Of a DNA stretch of 64,000 nt, positions 31,040-43,400 are shown piece after piece. The DNA comes from Pomacea canaliculata. Taxonomy: Eukaryota > Mollusca > Gastropoda > Architaenioglossa > Ampullariidae. A program made the translations under genes and the position numbers. Location of the stretch: positions 21,981,319 through 22,045,318 of the forward strand of contig NC_037591.1 in the NCBI RefSeq assembly GCF_003073045.1, given 5' to 3'. A model generated the notes under the pieces. That model was not told the DNA's origin, did no database searches, and worked only from the letters and a program-made list of their open reading frames with translations. Position 1 is the first letter of the stretch; each line of letters starts with the position of its first letter.

Positions 31040-34000
31040 TTAGTTGTCAATTTGTCTGAAGAGTTTAAAGAACCGCACCATTGAAGCAGATACAAGATAC
31101 AGCACAAAAATGGTGCTGACTGTTGCTATCCTTGACTCCACACCCATAAACTCAGACCATAGCTTCTCACCAGTCAGCTTCTCCATTATCGTATCCAGAG
31201 CTTCCTCAACAATTGCCAGGACATGCCGGCAGATTACCATCCCAATGGTGGACAACATTATTACAATCATGATGTTGAATGCTAAAAAAACCAGCTTGCG
31301 CCTGGAAGCGCCTAGCTGTGCACGAGCCCCGTGACTGTTACGCAGGTGCTGAAGCAAGTTCTGAGGAAGAAAGCTCCCAGGAAGAGGGGAATTTCTGAAG
31401 CTGCGCTTTTCTTGCCGTTTACGTGCCTTGACGTGAACTGGGTATTTCATTTGTATACTTCTTGAGAGTCCTGAAAAACACAGACCTCACTACTTAAAGC
31501 CTACTTTAACTGATGTTCATCAAGAATGAGCAAAGGATAAGGCTATCCATGGCTAGGAACTCAAAGAAAAGGTCTCAGTGTCTTGTTATTTGCAGAATTT
31601 CATGTAAATCGAAATCTAAAAAGGCTAAAATCTGAATGAAAGTAACTGATGACATGTTATACATTTTGCTTTAAATTTGAAAGACACATATTAATGACAA
31701 TGGTAGTGAAAAAATGTACTTGACTTTATAAAATCCGATAGTCAACCTGACAATAACATGCACAATGGTGTATATCTACATGCATCCCTGACTTACAAAC
31801 TACTTCATGGCTAAACTTTGACAAGCTTTCCCACTTTGGTTTTCAAGTTTTCTTCTTGTTTGAAAAAGGGGAAAGGATTGATGTTTTACGCCGTGCCAGC
31901 AGCTAAGGCTATATCATGGCTAGGCAGCCAGCCCTGTTAACAGATGCCACATGCAGAGAAAGAACAGCATGCCCAAGACGAGAGCTGAACCAAGGACAGC
32001 CGACCCTCACTGTATTGGTGACAAGCGATAACAGTTGCGCCACCGGACCACCCTTGTTTGCCATGGAAAGCTTCTTTAAAAAAAAATGGTACAAGAGCTA
32101 ATTAAAGATTAAGCAACTGAATTATCTCATGAATTTAGGATAGAAAAAAAGCATCATGAAGCCTATAAGCAAAAGCATCTAGCAATTGTGCAAAGCAACA
32201 TGACTTACTAGTGTTGGGGATGCACTTGACAATGATCTCACGACAAAGTGGACACTTTGTACCCACTGGTGTGCTGACTGCAAGTTGTCGCAGACAAGAA
32301 CTGCAAAAATCGTGTCTGCATGGCAGGGTAGTGTGAGGGCATAGCATAACTTCAAGACAAACTGCACAGGTAAATTCTAGTGGAACCTCTTCTGATTCCA
32401 GGATGACTGTCTGCAATAGGAAAAGAAATTGTTGATTATTGCTTTATGTGTGATTACAGAAGAGGCAAAGACTAACATAAGTAAAGGTAACAGACACCTG
32501 AAATCGTTTGTGCCATCTGCGGTCCAGCTGCTCAACCTCAGATGAAGTGCCAGTGGTGCATGTGTTGTTTCAGGTGCACACTTGATGCAAGTTTGTTTGT
32601 TTTATATTGTAAATATATGTCACTTGCCTTCTTTTTATATTGCTAATGTACATTATTTAATGCTGCATCTTGCAAATAACTTTATTCTTACTTTTATTTT
32701 TAACTTTTACTTTGAGCACCTTGCCGTGTTCAAATTGCTCACTGCAACAAATAAAGTAGATCATTGTCACTGCAATCCGAAAATTAAAAACAAATTAGGT
32801 ATTTTTCTCACCTCTGTTACTCTGGCTTCTTCCATTCTTTCTTTAAGAGTTTTTCTTTCTCTCAAAGTAGCCCCTTTCGGTCCTACAGTTTTGTCTGCCA
32901 CTTCTGAAACTCTTCTGGCTCCATAGTCATAATCAACCTCCTGAAGAGCCTGGAACCTGTTTTCACTTTTGAATCCTCCTGACTCTTCCGTTTCTTCTTT
33001 GAAGCAGTGTATGTCTGCACGATCTTCAAGAGAATTTTTCTGATGGAAGGCACATTTATCAGATGATGACGATGATGACAACACATTGTTAAGGCACTTG
33101 TGCAGCAAATCCAGATCACTGCAATCATTATATGCTGAATGCTTTTTTTTGTTTCTTTTGTGTAGTTCTTGCACAGTGTGCTCTGAATCAGTGACTGATG
33201 CCTTCTTTTCTGAATAGGTTGTTTGTGCGTTAATACTGTGCAACAAGGGCCCCACATCATGTCTAGAGGTATGCTCTGTAAGTTCTTCTCTAGTCCTGTC
33301 AGAATGCCCACCATTATACCTACTACTGCATGAACTTATGCAGACCTCATCATCTGTAGCTACATTTTGCATTACATTCAGACAAACTACTTCATCTGAG
33401 TTGCCCTCTGCAAAAGTAAGACACTGAGACAATGACATTAAACTGTGTTCTTTTTCAACTTCTGAAGTAGAGGCCATGGAAGAACCTGAACACAACAGCT
33501 TTTGGTTTGCAGGAAACATTTCCTGGTGTTTTTCTTCATAGGTCTGCACTGCAGTGCCTACACACATGTAATTATGTGCACTGCTGCTGTCCATATTATG
33601 TGATTCTCTTTGGCAAGGAGAAATACTTTGATCCTCATCATCAAGCAAGTGCATTCTAAACATGCAACTGTGAAAACACTTTCTGTTAATATTCTCAGAA
33701 CTTCTCTGAAGTGTATCTTTAGACAGATTTTTTGTATGCAAGGCAGCATCTGAAGCCACTGGACTTCTATGACCCTGAACAATTTTCATGCCAGTTGCCA
33801 TATCACAAGAAAGTGCTGGAACTTCATATACAATGTCTGCATCCTTCCTTCTATTTAAACCCCCTCCTCTCTCAAGCAGAGGGCTGCTTTGCTGCAAAAC
33901 ACAAGCCTGTTCCAAAGTTCTGATCTTTCCTGATCTTTGGTCATCAGAAAAAGAGTGATGCTGTCTGCATCTATACGCAACAGAAAGACTTTGTGGACCT

Positions 34001-35895
34001 AGGTCTGCTTTGTCACTGTCTGTTTCTGTTCTAGCTAAAACCTGTATTCTGTCCCTTGTGCTTGTGTTGTCATTCAAATCTTTATAAACCTTCAAATGTT
34101 TTGCATCTAAATCCTCTATCATATCACTTAACTCTGGGTTCAATTTCAACTCCGAAAAGGCAGAAAAACTTGTATGTTTCTCCTTAAAAGAAAACACTTC
34201 CTGCAGCTCTACTGGAATACCAGCACTCCTAGCAACATTTGTGAGCTCTCCCGTGAGGTGAAAAAGAGAGGGGCCTGCACTAGAAAGACTGGTATTCACT
34301 GCAAAGTCCATGTACATCATATCAATGCGATCTCTCAGAAAATGCACAGGAGACAAATTACGTTTCCCACAACCACACATGCAGGCCTGCCGAAGAAAAT
34401 TGAATGAGCCTAAGCGACCGCCACACTTGGGACAGGTGATCTTTCCACTGGAGTATAAGGACTGAAAATACAAAGAAGCAATAAGATTGTTTGAGCTTTA
34501 TATACTTCTTTTACACATAATTTGTAATAATTTTTTTCTGTTTAGAAACCAACATTTCTAATTTACATTTACTCAATATCAGAATACCAAGAGACCACAG
34601 TCTATGTATCTCAGTGACACACATTAGCATGTTTATAATTCACAGTGACATGCATCAATTAACTCTTCCTACACAATTTTCCCCCTCAAAATCAAGTGTC
34701 TTCATAGCTATAGCTCAGCTGCATCGATACATTCATATTTAATGAGTTGAGAAGTGTTTATGCTCATCCACTAATAATAGTGAACTGTTACCACGCATTT
34801 ACAAAGCTTTTGTATACCACCAGGACAATGATAATTACTTCCTAATGTTTTTCTCACTTTAAATAAAGGCTGTACAGTTGTCATTGTCATCATCACTATC
34901 CAGATAGTTTTCACATCCTTCTAATACTCAGAAATTGGACAATTTTATTGTCTGTTTACATAAGACGATGACAAGCAAACATGAAATTCAAAACTTTTAT
35001 TCCCTCAACAAATTTGAATATTTGTTACCTTTATTACAGCTGCTGTGACCCATTCAGGTAATAAATCTACCAACAGAAACAGATGAGTCTTCACCTGCTC
35101 CTCACAGATCTGCTGGCCATCCTCACCTGAACAATTAATTTTCAACAGTAGATCATAACAAGCTTGTGATGCAGACTTACCAAAAAAGGGTTTTCCATGG
35201 AGACAAAACAACTATAGGACAAGTAAGGAGTGACTTTTACTGAAAGTCTACAAAACAATGATTTTTAACAGAGTGATTCCCACTCAAGTATGTATGTAAA
35301 GGTAAGGCAAAGGGTCTCATAGCCTAACTGCTATAGTAGCACAGCACTCTGAAGCCAATAGTTCATTCTGTCAACGGTACACCATGTCGAAGGTACACCA
35401 GTGAGGAGAATTTCCAACAGAGCTAGCAGCTCATAAGATAATGTGCTTAATCAATATTGTAAGGTGGAGATCCACTAAAAGATCTCAATGTTTTATAATT
35501 TTTATGACACAACATGTTAATGCTATATCCTAAATATCCAAAGTGCTGAAACATGTTAGAGATTTGATATTTAAAAAGTCAGCACTTCTAAACTGGCAAA
35601 CTGTATGCAGCTTTTGGAAAAAGTCCCTGTTCTCTAAATAGTGCTAGTTTTCTTTATGTTGACAATATAATAATTACTTATTTTAAAAAAAAACAGAAGA
35701 ATTTCTCATTTCCATCTTTAAACGTCATAAAGCATTTTATCATACATTAAAATATAGAAAGATGATTCAGAAAGCATAGGTCTAAATTTGAAATGTACTT
35801 TTCACATTGAAGGATGTTGCATCTATATCAACAAGTGATTCTTCTGACAGGAGGAAAGATGAACACCGTCTGCACTTCACTTTCACCTTTCTCAT
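31040..35895 (-). CDS. RNF180: RNF180-like membrane-anchored RING E3 ubiquitin ligase, five exons
   Basis: Exons in transcript order are 35,895-35,799, 35,126-35,029, 34,461-32,812, 32,410-32,209 and 31,470-31,040. They sum to exactly 826 codons with every junction in phase. The N-terminal part has a cysteine motif (VKCRRC), then LLPEWVTAAVIK joined to KITCPKCGGRLGSFNFL, the conserved RNF180/Rines signature. A long Ser/acidic central region follows, then a basic block (LRERKTLKERMEEARVTE). The C3HC4 RING reads CAVCLEVMLCPHTTLPCRHD, then CSSCLRQL and KCPLC. The C-terminal exon has two hydrophobic segments (LVFLAFNIMIVIMLSTIGMV and ATVSTIFVLYLVSASMV), consistent with membrane anchoring. Vertebrate RNF180 is about 590 residues and also membrane-anchored; this one is longer in the middle. 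Exon 1 and its donor are the least certain part. Confidence 0.85.
31881..32053 (-). mobile_element. tRNA-derived SINE in an RNF180-like intron
   Basis: On the minus strand it begins GGTCCGGTGGCGCAACTGTT, with an A-box-like TGGCGCAACTG, then a B-box-like TTGGTTCAGCTC. The tail contains CTGCATGTGGCATCTGTTAA and CTTAGCTGCTGGCACGGCGT. A second partial copy is at 30,215-30,345. Confidence 0.7.
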
Positions 35896-38800
35896 TTTCT
35901 TCCATAACTCTGCAAAATAAACAACACACATAAAAAGCAAACTATTTATATTCACTAGATATCTTAATTTGCATTCATAAAAATTTCACACACACACACA
36001 CACGATTATCACTACCATTCAATCAGCTGTTATGATAGAGTGTTTACTGAAGAAAATCTAAAAACAAACTTAAACAAAAATAGTGCTATTTTGAGAAAAG
36101 AAATGCAGGTTTATTACATACATGGACGTATATGTGAGCGAAAACACACCTTGAGAGCTGAGTACACTAACAAGTACGCTACAGGCGATCAAGAGAGAGA
36201 AAGCAGTGCTTACCATCTACAAATTATTAACAGTATGCTGACAGCACTGAAGCATGTATTCCAGAGACTCCTTTAAGAGAGGAAGTAAAAATAACTTTCA
36301 ATATCGTCCGATGCAGAAGCCAATATTATTGGTTGGTAAGAGTGCAGGAGGTCACGCCATCGATGTTGCTGTTCAGGCGACGAAGGCGAAAATAAAGGTC
36401 ATGGCCATGTCATCCAAGGGAAGTAACTTTCGAGAGTTCATTCTGCTGAGCCTTGAGTAAGATGTGTAAAGTAGACCTGTAAATGCGATGTTTTGTACCA
36501 CCGTTAATACGAGAACTCTCCGGTCACAACACTTATTAGTTCAACTGTTAAACTAATAGTCATCCACGAGCCAGAGGTAAGCACTAATGAAAAAAAAACC
36601 AAAAACAAAACAAACTCTTTCGATTATTTGCAGATATATTTACATTTGTGAGATCATAGATGAGCATGCAAACCATGGCGGTAACACTTTTCGGCTGCTT
36701 CATGACGACGATCGTTCCCGAGCCCTCGCACAGTAGTTTTTATTGGTTTTAACCACACATTGCAGCTTTTTATCAGTCTCAATCATAAACTAGTCTTTCA
36801 ATCCCCAACACACACACAGACCGAACATTCAAGTCCATCAAGTCGGTTTACAGTATAAAGCAGCCGACATGTCAACGCAAAGCGGATGAACACGCGATGT
36901 GAGAGCTCTTGTATTAATGGAGGCGCAAAAAGTTAACATTTACAGGTCTACACTCGGATTCATGTGAGGATTTTCGATCTCGATGGCTTCTCGAAGGGCA
37001 GGGACATAACCTGCACTTAGCCTTATGTATTCTGTATATCCTTTTTGACATAGCAGTTCTCAAAGAACTTATAGGGTGAACGGAAAATTTGTCATTCACG
37101 ATTCACTCAAGAGAGTTTGCAGTTTCCTAAATACATAGCTTGTGTTAAATTTATTTCCAGCAGTGGCTTTAATGTGAGAGTTGCGCCTGTGAATGTGAGT
37201 GAGAGCCTGAGAGACCACCATCGATAATTATTAACAATAATAGTAATTTGTACTTTACTACCTTTTTAGTTCCACAGCTGGAGACTGCTTTCAGCAGCCC
37301 GTAAGAATTCTCAAATTAGGCATCGAGACCAGGTCAACATTAGAGTATAATATTATGTTTTTTTATATACATGTATATACTATAGACTTATATATATAGT
37401 CGCACATGACTGCAGATTCTAATAAAATATAATAACTATACCTAAATGATTAAATATATGTTTCATTAATAGAGTATATATATAGTGTTGCGGTGTGAAT
37501 GTGTGTGTGGCGGTTGAAACTTCAGAGATCCCATTAAATTAAAGTTCGCAGGAATACTGCATTTGATTATGTCTCGGTTGTAGTCAAGGGTGAAAACATT
37601 TCTAATTTTCGAAAAAATGTTGGAAAATGAGAGAGTTATCCAAGCCTGTAAAGGTCAAGAAAAGCTAACAGTTTTCTTTGGAAGCGTCACGGTATTGAAG
37701 AACACCGGCTCAGGGAAGACCTCGTTTGTTTAAATCAGGGGTGGGGAATGTGGTATTTTTTAAAAAAATCTGTAAATTTAAGAGGTTTTCTAGCAACATA
37801 ACTTTATGTTAAGGACTAACAACTTAAATTTGGAGGGGCAAGCAACAATAGAAATAGAGGAGGCAAAGGCTACGGAAGAAATCGGTTTACACACTTCGAA
37901 CCACTATAAGTTCATTGTCTCTACGGAAACTGATCTTTGGGAGCATATATATATATAGTCTGTTACCTTACCTGTGGCTGTCACTGGTAAATTCGGCGGC
38001 TTGTGTGAGGCGTTAGCTGTGTTCTCGTAGTAATGCCACATCTATTGTTAAACACACACACAAACCACACAGACTTTCGTGCATAAACAAATAAACCAAA
38101 TTCTTCGCAAGCATGCTTTTTTAACACACGCGGGTTTTACAAATAGCAAATATACTTTATTCAGCATGATGACAGTCATATGGTGCAAGTATTACTTCAA
38201 GCAATCACAGAAAGTCAGTTGACTTCAAGTCAGAAAATATATTCTTTTCAGCAAGTGTCACGAACTAGAATACCAACAGAAGACTAAACTCAATCTCAAT
38301 GATAATAATGCTTCTGCAACGACAAAATGTCAGGACGCATACGCAGGTCATGTGCGTGTATGTGACCCGAGCAACGAATATCGAGAAGAGAAGTCGCACT
38401 GGGAAAGCCCTTAGATGCTATACATTCATTAAAAGTATTATTTTACACGCACACAATTGTGAATCCGTGCGTGTGCATGACAGAGAGAGAGAGAGAGAAG
38501 TGAAAATGGATAAAAGGCACTATGAAACAAAGTGTGGGTACCAGCCCTCAGTATAATGATGTATCGACGGAAAAGTAACAAGTTTTCGCGTTTGCATATT
38601 TGTGAAAACATATGATTATAAAACTGTAAGAGTGTTTATTAAGCGTTTTAATCTGCTAAGCATCATGCTGTCTATAGGCAAAGATAACAGAGTTCTCTTT
38701 TGCTTTGTATATAAGGCTGTCTTTCAGAGCGAAAAGAGACAATATATATAAAAATCACATCTTCAGATAGGTAATAAATCTCCATGGATACTCAGAAATG

Positions 38801-40229
38801 TGCAAGTTCATACCTGAGTTGTATCTTTATTACCTTACACCAAGGTTGCTCTACCTCACATTTACTATTTTATAGTATATATATATTATCTTACAATAGT
38901 CCTAAATTTTGTCGCCTATTCGCGGCGGTCTGATTGGCTGTTGAAAGTCGATAGTCTGTTCAGGTTTATGGGGGAAAAAAAAACAACTATGCTTTTGTTG
39001 TCATTTCTTTTAGGTCTCACCTTCTGCCGACCAGACTACTTACTATTACTGGCTTGCTGATAAAGGGGATGGTCTTACAACTGTTGACATGAAATCGGCC
39101 AATGGCGTGCGGTAAACAAATTATCGACATAAAAACATTGTTTAGAACAATATATACCAGATAAATGGGCACTAGAGGCAAGGTAGCTTTGTTGTCGGCA
39201 TCCAGTGTTTGCCGACACAGCACCTCCCCACCCCTACCCCATTGTTTTTTCCAGCGAGGAAAGCAAGTCTTCAAAATGTTGTCTGAGGACAAGGCAATGG
39301 TTTGTTTCCCCTTCCTCACTGAGCCTTAAATTCTTTGCCGTCCATGTTGGTTGAAAACAAGATTCCATTGATTCAGGAAAGTTCGAAATCAGATGAAGCA
39401 TATTTTGTGAAATTATGAGATCGGACTGTGCAGTCTCTACAAATCTTTTCCGTCAAATTGTATTCTACTGTCTATAACTCTTCCATTGCTTAATTTTGTG
39501 CAGATACTGTATTTACGAATAAATACGATAATTCTATTAATAATTATAATTATATTTATTATATATTTATGCAGTTATAAATGTTAAATTCACTTTTACT
39601 TAATTATTATTCTAGTTTATCTAATATCTCTGTAATTTGATTGTGTACATATAGATACTGCGAATTTGTTTTACCCTATATAATCTTATTGCTAAATTGA
39701 GTGAAAAAAATACATTTAATTATAAAATGGTATCACATTATTATTCATAAAAGTAAAACAAACATGAAAAATAAATGGGTTTTTTTTTTCACTTCAATTT
39801 TAGCCTTATTTCTTTCTTTCCTTTTGTGTCTTTCCGGAGGCTGTCCAAGGATATAATCATCCATCCTCTTCACTATCTATAAACAATCTTGCAAAATCTC
39901 ATCTACTTTATCATTCACAGACCAATCATCGCCTCCCTTCCATTTTTGTGACTTTTTCATGATTTACATCGAATGACTGTGTGTCCGCTCACTTGATTTC
40001 TCTTATTGTCAACTTCCAGAACGTTCTGAATCCTTTCCCCTGATTTCAAAGTTCTCCGTGCACTGCACTTTATCAGTTTAGTGCTTGACAGTTTGTAAAC
40101 AGAGACACCTGTATTGTTGTTGTTTCCTTGTCTTCGTACGCTGACGCCATGTTTATTTACAGATGTCGGGTCTCGACCCACGTGATCTCATTATTTCATC
40201 TCCGTATCTTACACCAGCGTGTCTGTCTG
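35896..40229. other. Intergenic between divergent regions; no gene recognised
   Basis: About 4.3 kb covering the RNF180 promoter side and the 3' flank of the filamin-like gene. It contains a short CA run (35,988-36,003), several TATATA stretches (37,360-37,480, 37,945-37,960, 38,875-38,890) and AT-rich sequence around 39,500-39,760. A 68-codon plus-strand frame at 36,254 (around KPILLVGKSAGGHAI) has no recognisable homology and is not called. Confidence 0.5.
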
Positions 40230-40442
40230 CTAGTATGTCACTTTGCAGATGAAGGGACTGTCCGGCAAGCTTTTGTTGCCCCACTTGACCACTATGATGT
40301 AATAGCCCGGGGTCGTGACGCTGTAGGTGACGTCATACACGTTGTCACCGATGTAGGCCACGTTGGTCTCCGTGACGCAGTGAGAGCGCGGGCCGTAGAC
40401 AGCCACCGTGACGCACCCAGTCCCTGGCTGCTGCGTCCACAC
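40230..40442 (-). CDS. Last exon: second half of C-terminal filamin repeat
   Basis: The acceptor is TTTCCAAG| before GTGTGGACG; 70 codons plus TAG follow. It reads VWTQQPGTGCVTVAVYGPRS, then DVTYSVTTPGYYIIVVKWGN and SLPDSPFICKVTY, the strand pattern and the closing SPF motif of filamin Ig repeats. The preceding exon supplies the first strand (GPGLYYGQVGSKNNFQ). Confidence 0.88.
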   Translation of the reverse strand: MWTQQPGTGCVTVAVYGPRSHCVTETNVAYIGDNVYDVTYSVTTPGYYIIVVKWGNKSLPDSPFICKVTY

Positions 40443-43400
40443 CTTGGAAAGAGATGACAGGTGATAACTTTGTAAATATATTTTATATATTATAATGTTT
40501 AAAACACAGCAGAGACGAACCCTCCAACCCAACTTTATATTTTGACCATTTTTTAAGTCATTTAAATCTTGTTCTACACACTCCTCGCCCCTCGTCCATT
40601 GACCAGTCTGCTCAGTGACGTACTTCAATGAAGTGTCACGTGTGATCTCCATCTCTCAGACAGGAGACTGTGCCACGCTTCTCTCATGCAAGCGAGCACA
40701 CATTTATGCAGACATACCAGTCAAATGGGCGACAGTAACTACATAAAGACACATACATGGATCGACAGAAGTGCTGCAGGGGTGAAGAGTTGAATAAAAT
40801 ATAATTTTAGAATATCTTAGAGAAGAGAAAGATGGGGATATTTGTATATATGCGCGATGAACGAACGGAAACACGTACACCTACCATTCAAGGAACTGTC
40901 AGGGGAACTGCTGGGTTTCGTGGATAGAACCACACACACACACACAAAGTAACAGATAATTAGTCAAAAAAAGATAAACAGTAGATGGACATATGAGCAT
41001 ACCTGAAAATTATTCTTACTGCCAACCTGCCCGTAGTATAAGCCAGGCCCATAGGCCACACACTGCCCTGTCTTGTCCCCTGCACTGCCGCCATCACTTC
41101 GACCACCTGGGCTACTTGGGTTGCTGATGCCATCACACAGCACAGCACGAGGGTCTCTGAGTGCACTGCTGGCGTGCACGGGACTGGAGAGGATGTCATT
41201 GCCACGATGACGCCGCAAACCCAACCTCTGATTTTTTTCCGAAACGGCGACCCCGACATCAGAAACAAACTCTTCGCTTTAAATCACCACCTTCGAAGAA
41301 AGACATGTCCTTCTCGTTGAAAAACCCTAGGACGAAACTAGAAGCTGGCGATATCAAAGAGTTCTCATCAAACGGGTCGCTGCACTGGGTAAGAAAGTCA
41401 GGGGAAACTTTCCCCGGGAGGTCGTCCACGGAGCTAGGGGACCTACCATCGAAAGAACTGTCAGGGGAACAGCTGGCTTTCTTCGACAGAGCCAAGTTCT
41501 GGAAGCACTTTAATTGCCCCATCAGGTCTTTCCGCTGGACGCGGGTGATGCCGAAGCCGCAGTAACTGTCGTCCGTGCTGGTGCTGGAGGTGGCACGCTC
41601 CGCGCCTCTACCTGGCGACTTGTGAATCACGATTGTCGGCCTCAAACCGTCTCCTGCTTTGCCAAAGCTGCCTCAGAGTGCGAGGAGGATGTGCGTGTAA
41701 CCGACAACTTGTTCTCCTTGCCCTCTATTCTCTCTGCAGCTCTGTCTTTGTCGATTTGCTTTCTTCAATTCGTCGACCGTCTCCCAACAAGCAAATGGAA
41801 GAACTCAAGCGTCCGTTTCCGTTATCTTTGAGTCCAGGTTGTTGCACGTAAAACATCCGGTTCTCGTCCAGGTTGCTTTCTGTAACACAGCCAGCGATAC
41901 TCTGGCCGTCATCGCGGAATATCTGCTGCAGCGATCGCTTTCGTTGCTGCTGGTGGTGCATGAACGCTAGATACTGGTGATCTGGGAACTTCAAAACGAG
42001 GTCCTTCGCCTCCATTGAGTTGCAAAGAGGAAACTTGGGATCGTTGGCAGCAAAAATCTCCTGCCCGTCCAGGTTGTAAACGTTCGTGCTGCTCGGCAGC
42101 TCGAAACACGGGATGTCGGTGACGCTATACGGCGAGTACCTGCCGTCTGACTTAGTCTCCGTCAGGTCGGGATTGTTGCCATGACGACGATGACGGTGAG
42201 TCTCGAACATTCCTGGCGCTCTGCCAAGGGTGGGAGTAAATTGCGGTGGGATCTCACTCCTGGCGGGAGGCAACTGCTTGTGGGCGCGTCTTGCGAAACA
42301 TTCGCCTTCTTTGGTAAAACATAGAGTCGCTGTAGCTCAGCTCCGAATCCGAAAAGCTTGCGCCGCTATATGAGACGATAGGAGGCGCTCGTCTGCGAGG
42401 AGAAGAGCTGGCTACAGAGCTCCCAGACAGTATCCGACACACGGTGCGATGGACTGCCGCCTCGATAACGTCGAGCGTCAAGTGGACGCGGGCATCTTCC
42501 TGATTGCCTTCTGTCGACAGCGAACTGTTGCTACCGCGGATAAGCCGCGGATCCAGTTCTATCTCCCAAGGGTAGGGCATTCTGGCTAAACGCCGGTGTC
42601 CACCCAAGTCCTCCTGCGCTAGCGAAGGACTACTGCCCCTAACTAGGCTGGCATCCAGCTCCATGGCCCACGGATAAGGGCGCCGTTGCAAGCGCCGGTG
42701 GCCGTTGTGGGCCCCGAACTGCGGCGAGCCATAGCGGGGCGCATAGTGTCGGTCGTTCTCGATGCCACTGTCCAACGTGTCTACCGTTGACTGTCGCTCG
42801 GGCCGCATGTGGTCCACCAGCGCCGCGCGCTGCATCCAATCCAGGACATGCGCAGCGGCGGCGTAGCTCAGGTCATCACGCAGCTCCCAAGCTGCCTCGC
42901 AGTCCTCGTTCAGCGAGAAACCACCCATCGCCAGCGGGAACGGCTCAGACCGTGACCTACTGAAAGAGGAATGAGTTCGGGGCGACGTGGGTTTAATCTT
43001 CCCCAACCCTCCTGTATTGTTACCGGTTGTGCTGTTTTCGCTGTTGTTGCAAGTCCCAAGATTTCGACTGCTGAACTCTGCCCCTCTGTGACAGCCCGAA
43101 CCATCGTGCTGCATTTTCCCTCCACTGCGGAAGTCTTTTGTCTTTCAGAGTTGGACACTACCCCCTCTGTAGAACCGAGTCCAAGGATACTGTTCTCTGC
43201 GTTTTCTGCCCTGAATGTAACCGTAGCCCTGACCTAGCGTGATGACAGCGCCGCCAGAGCGATCTCTCTGCAGTTGCTGCCCCCACCACGGTGAGGTACC
43301 GACATCGAAGTGACCTTTTACATGCTCTTCGTCGACACTCATTTGTTCGGCTCGTTCATTTTGCTGTATCCACCGCGAGATGCTTTGGCCCTGGTTTTCG

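Noticed and set aside
36254-36460. 68-codon plus-strand frame upstream of RNF180
   Set aside because: No domain, homologue or splice context that I can support; could be chance.
37736-37760. CAGGGGTGGGGAATG resembling a hAT terminus
   Set aside because: No matching inverted end or 8-bp duplication was found downstream.
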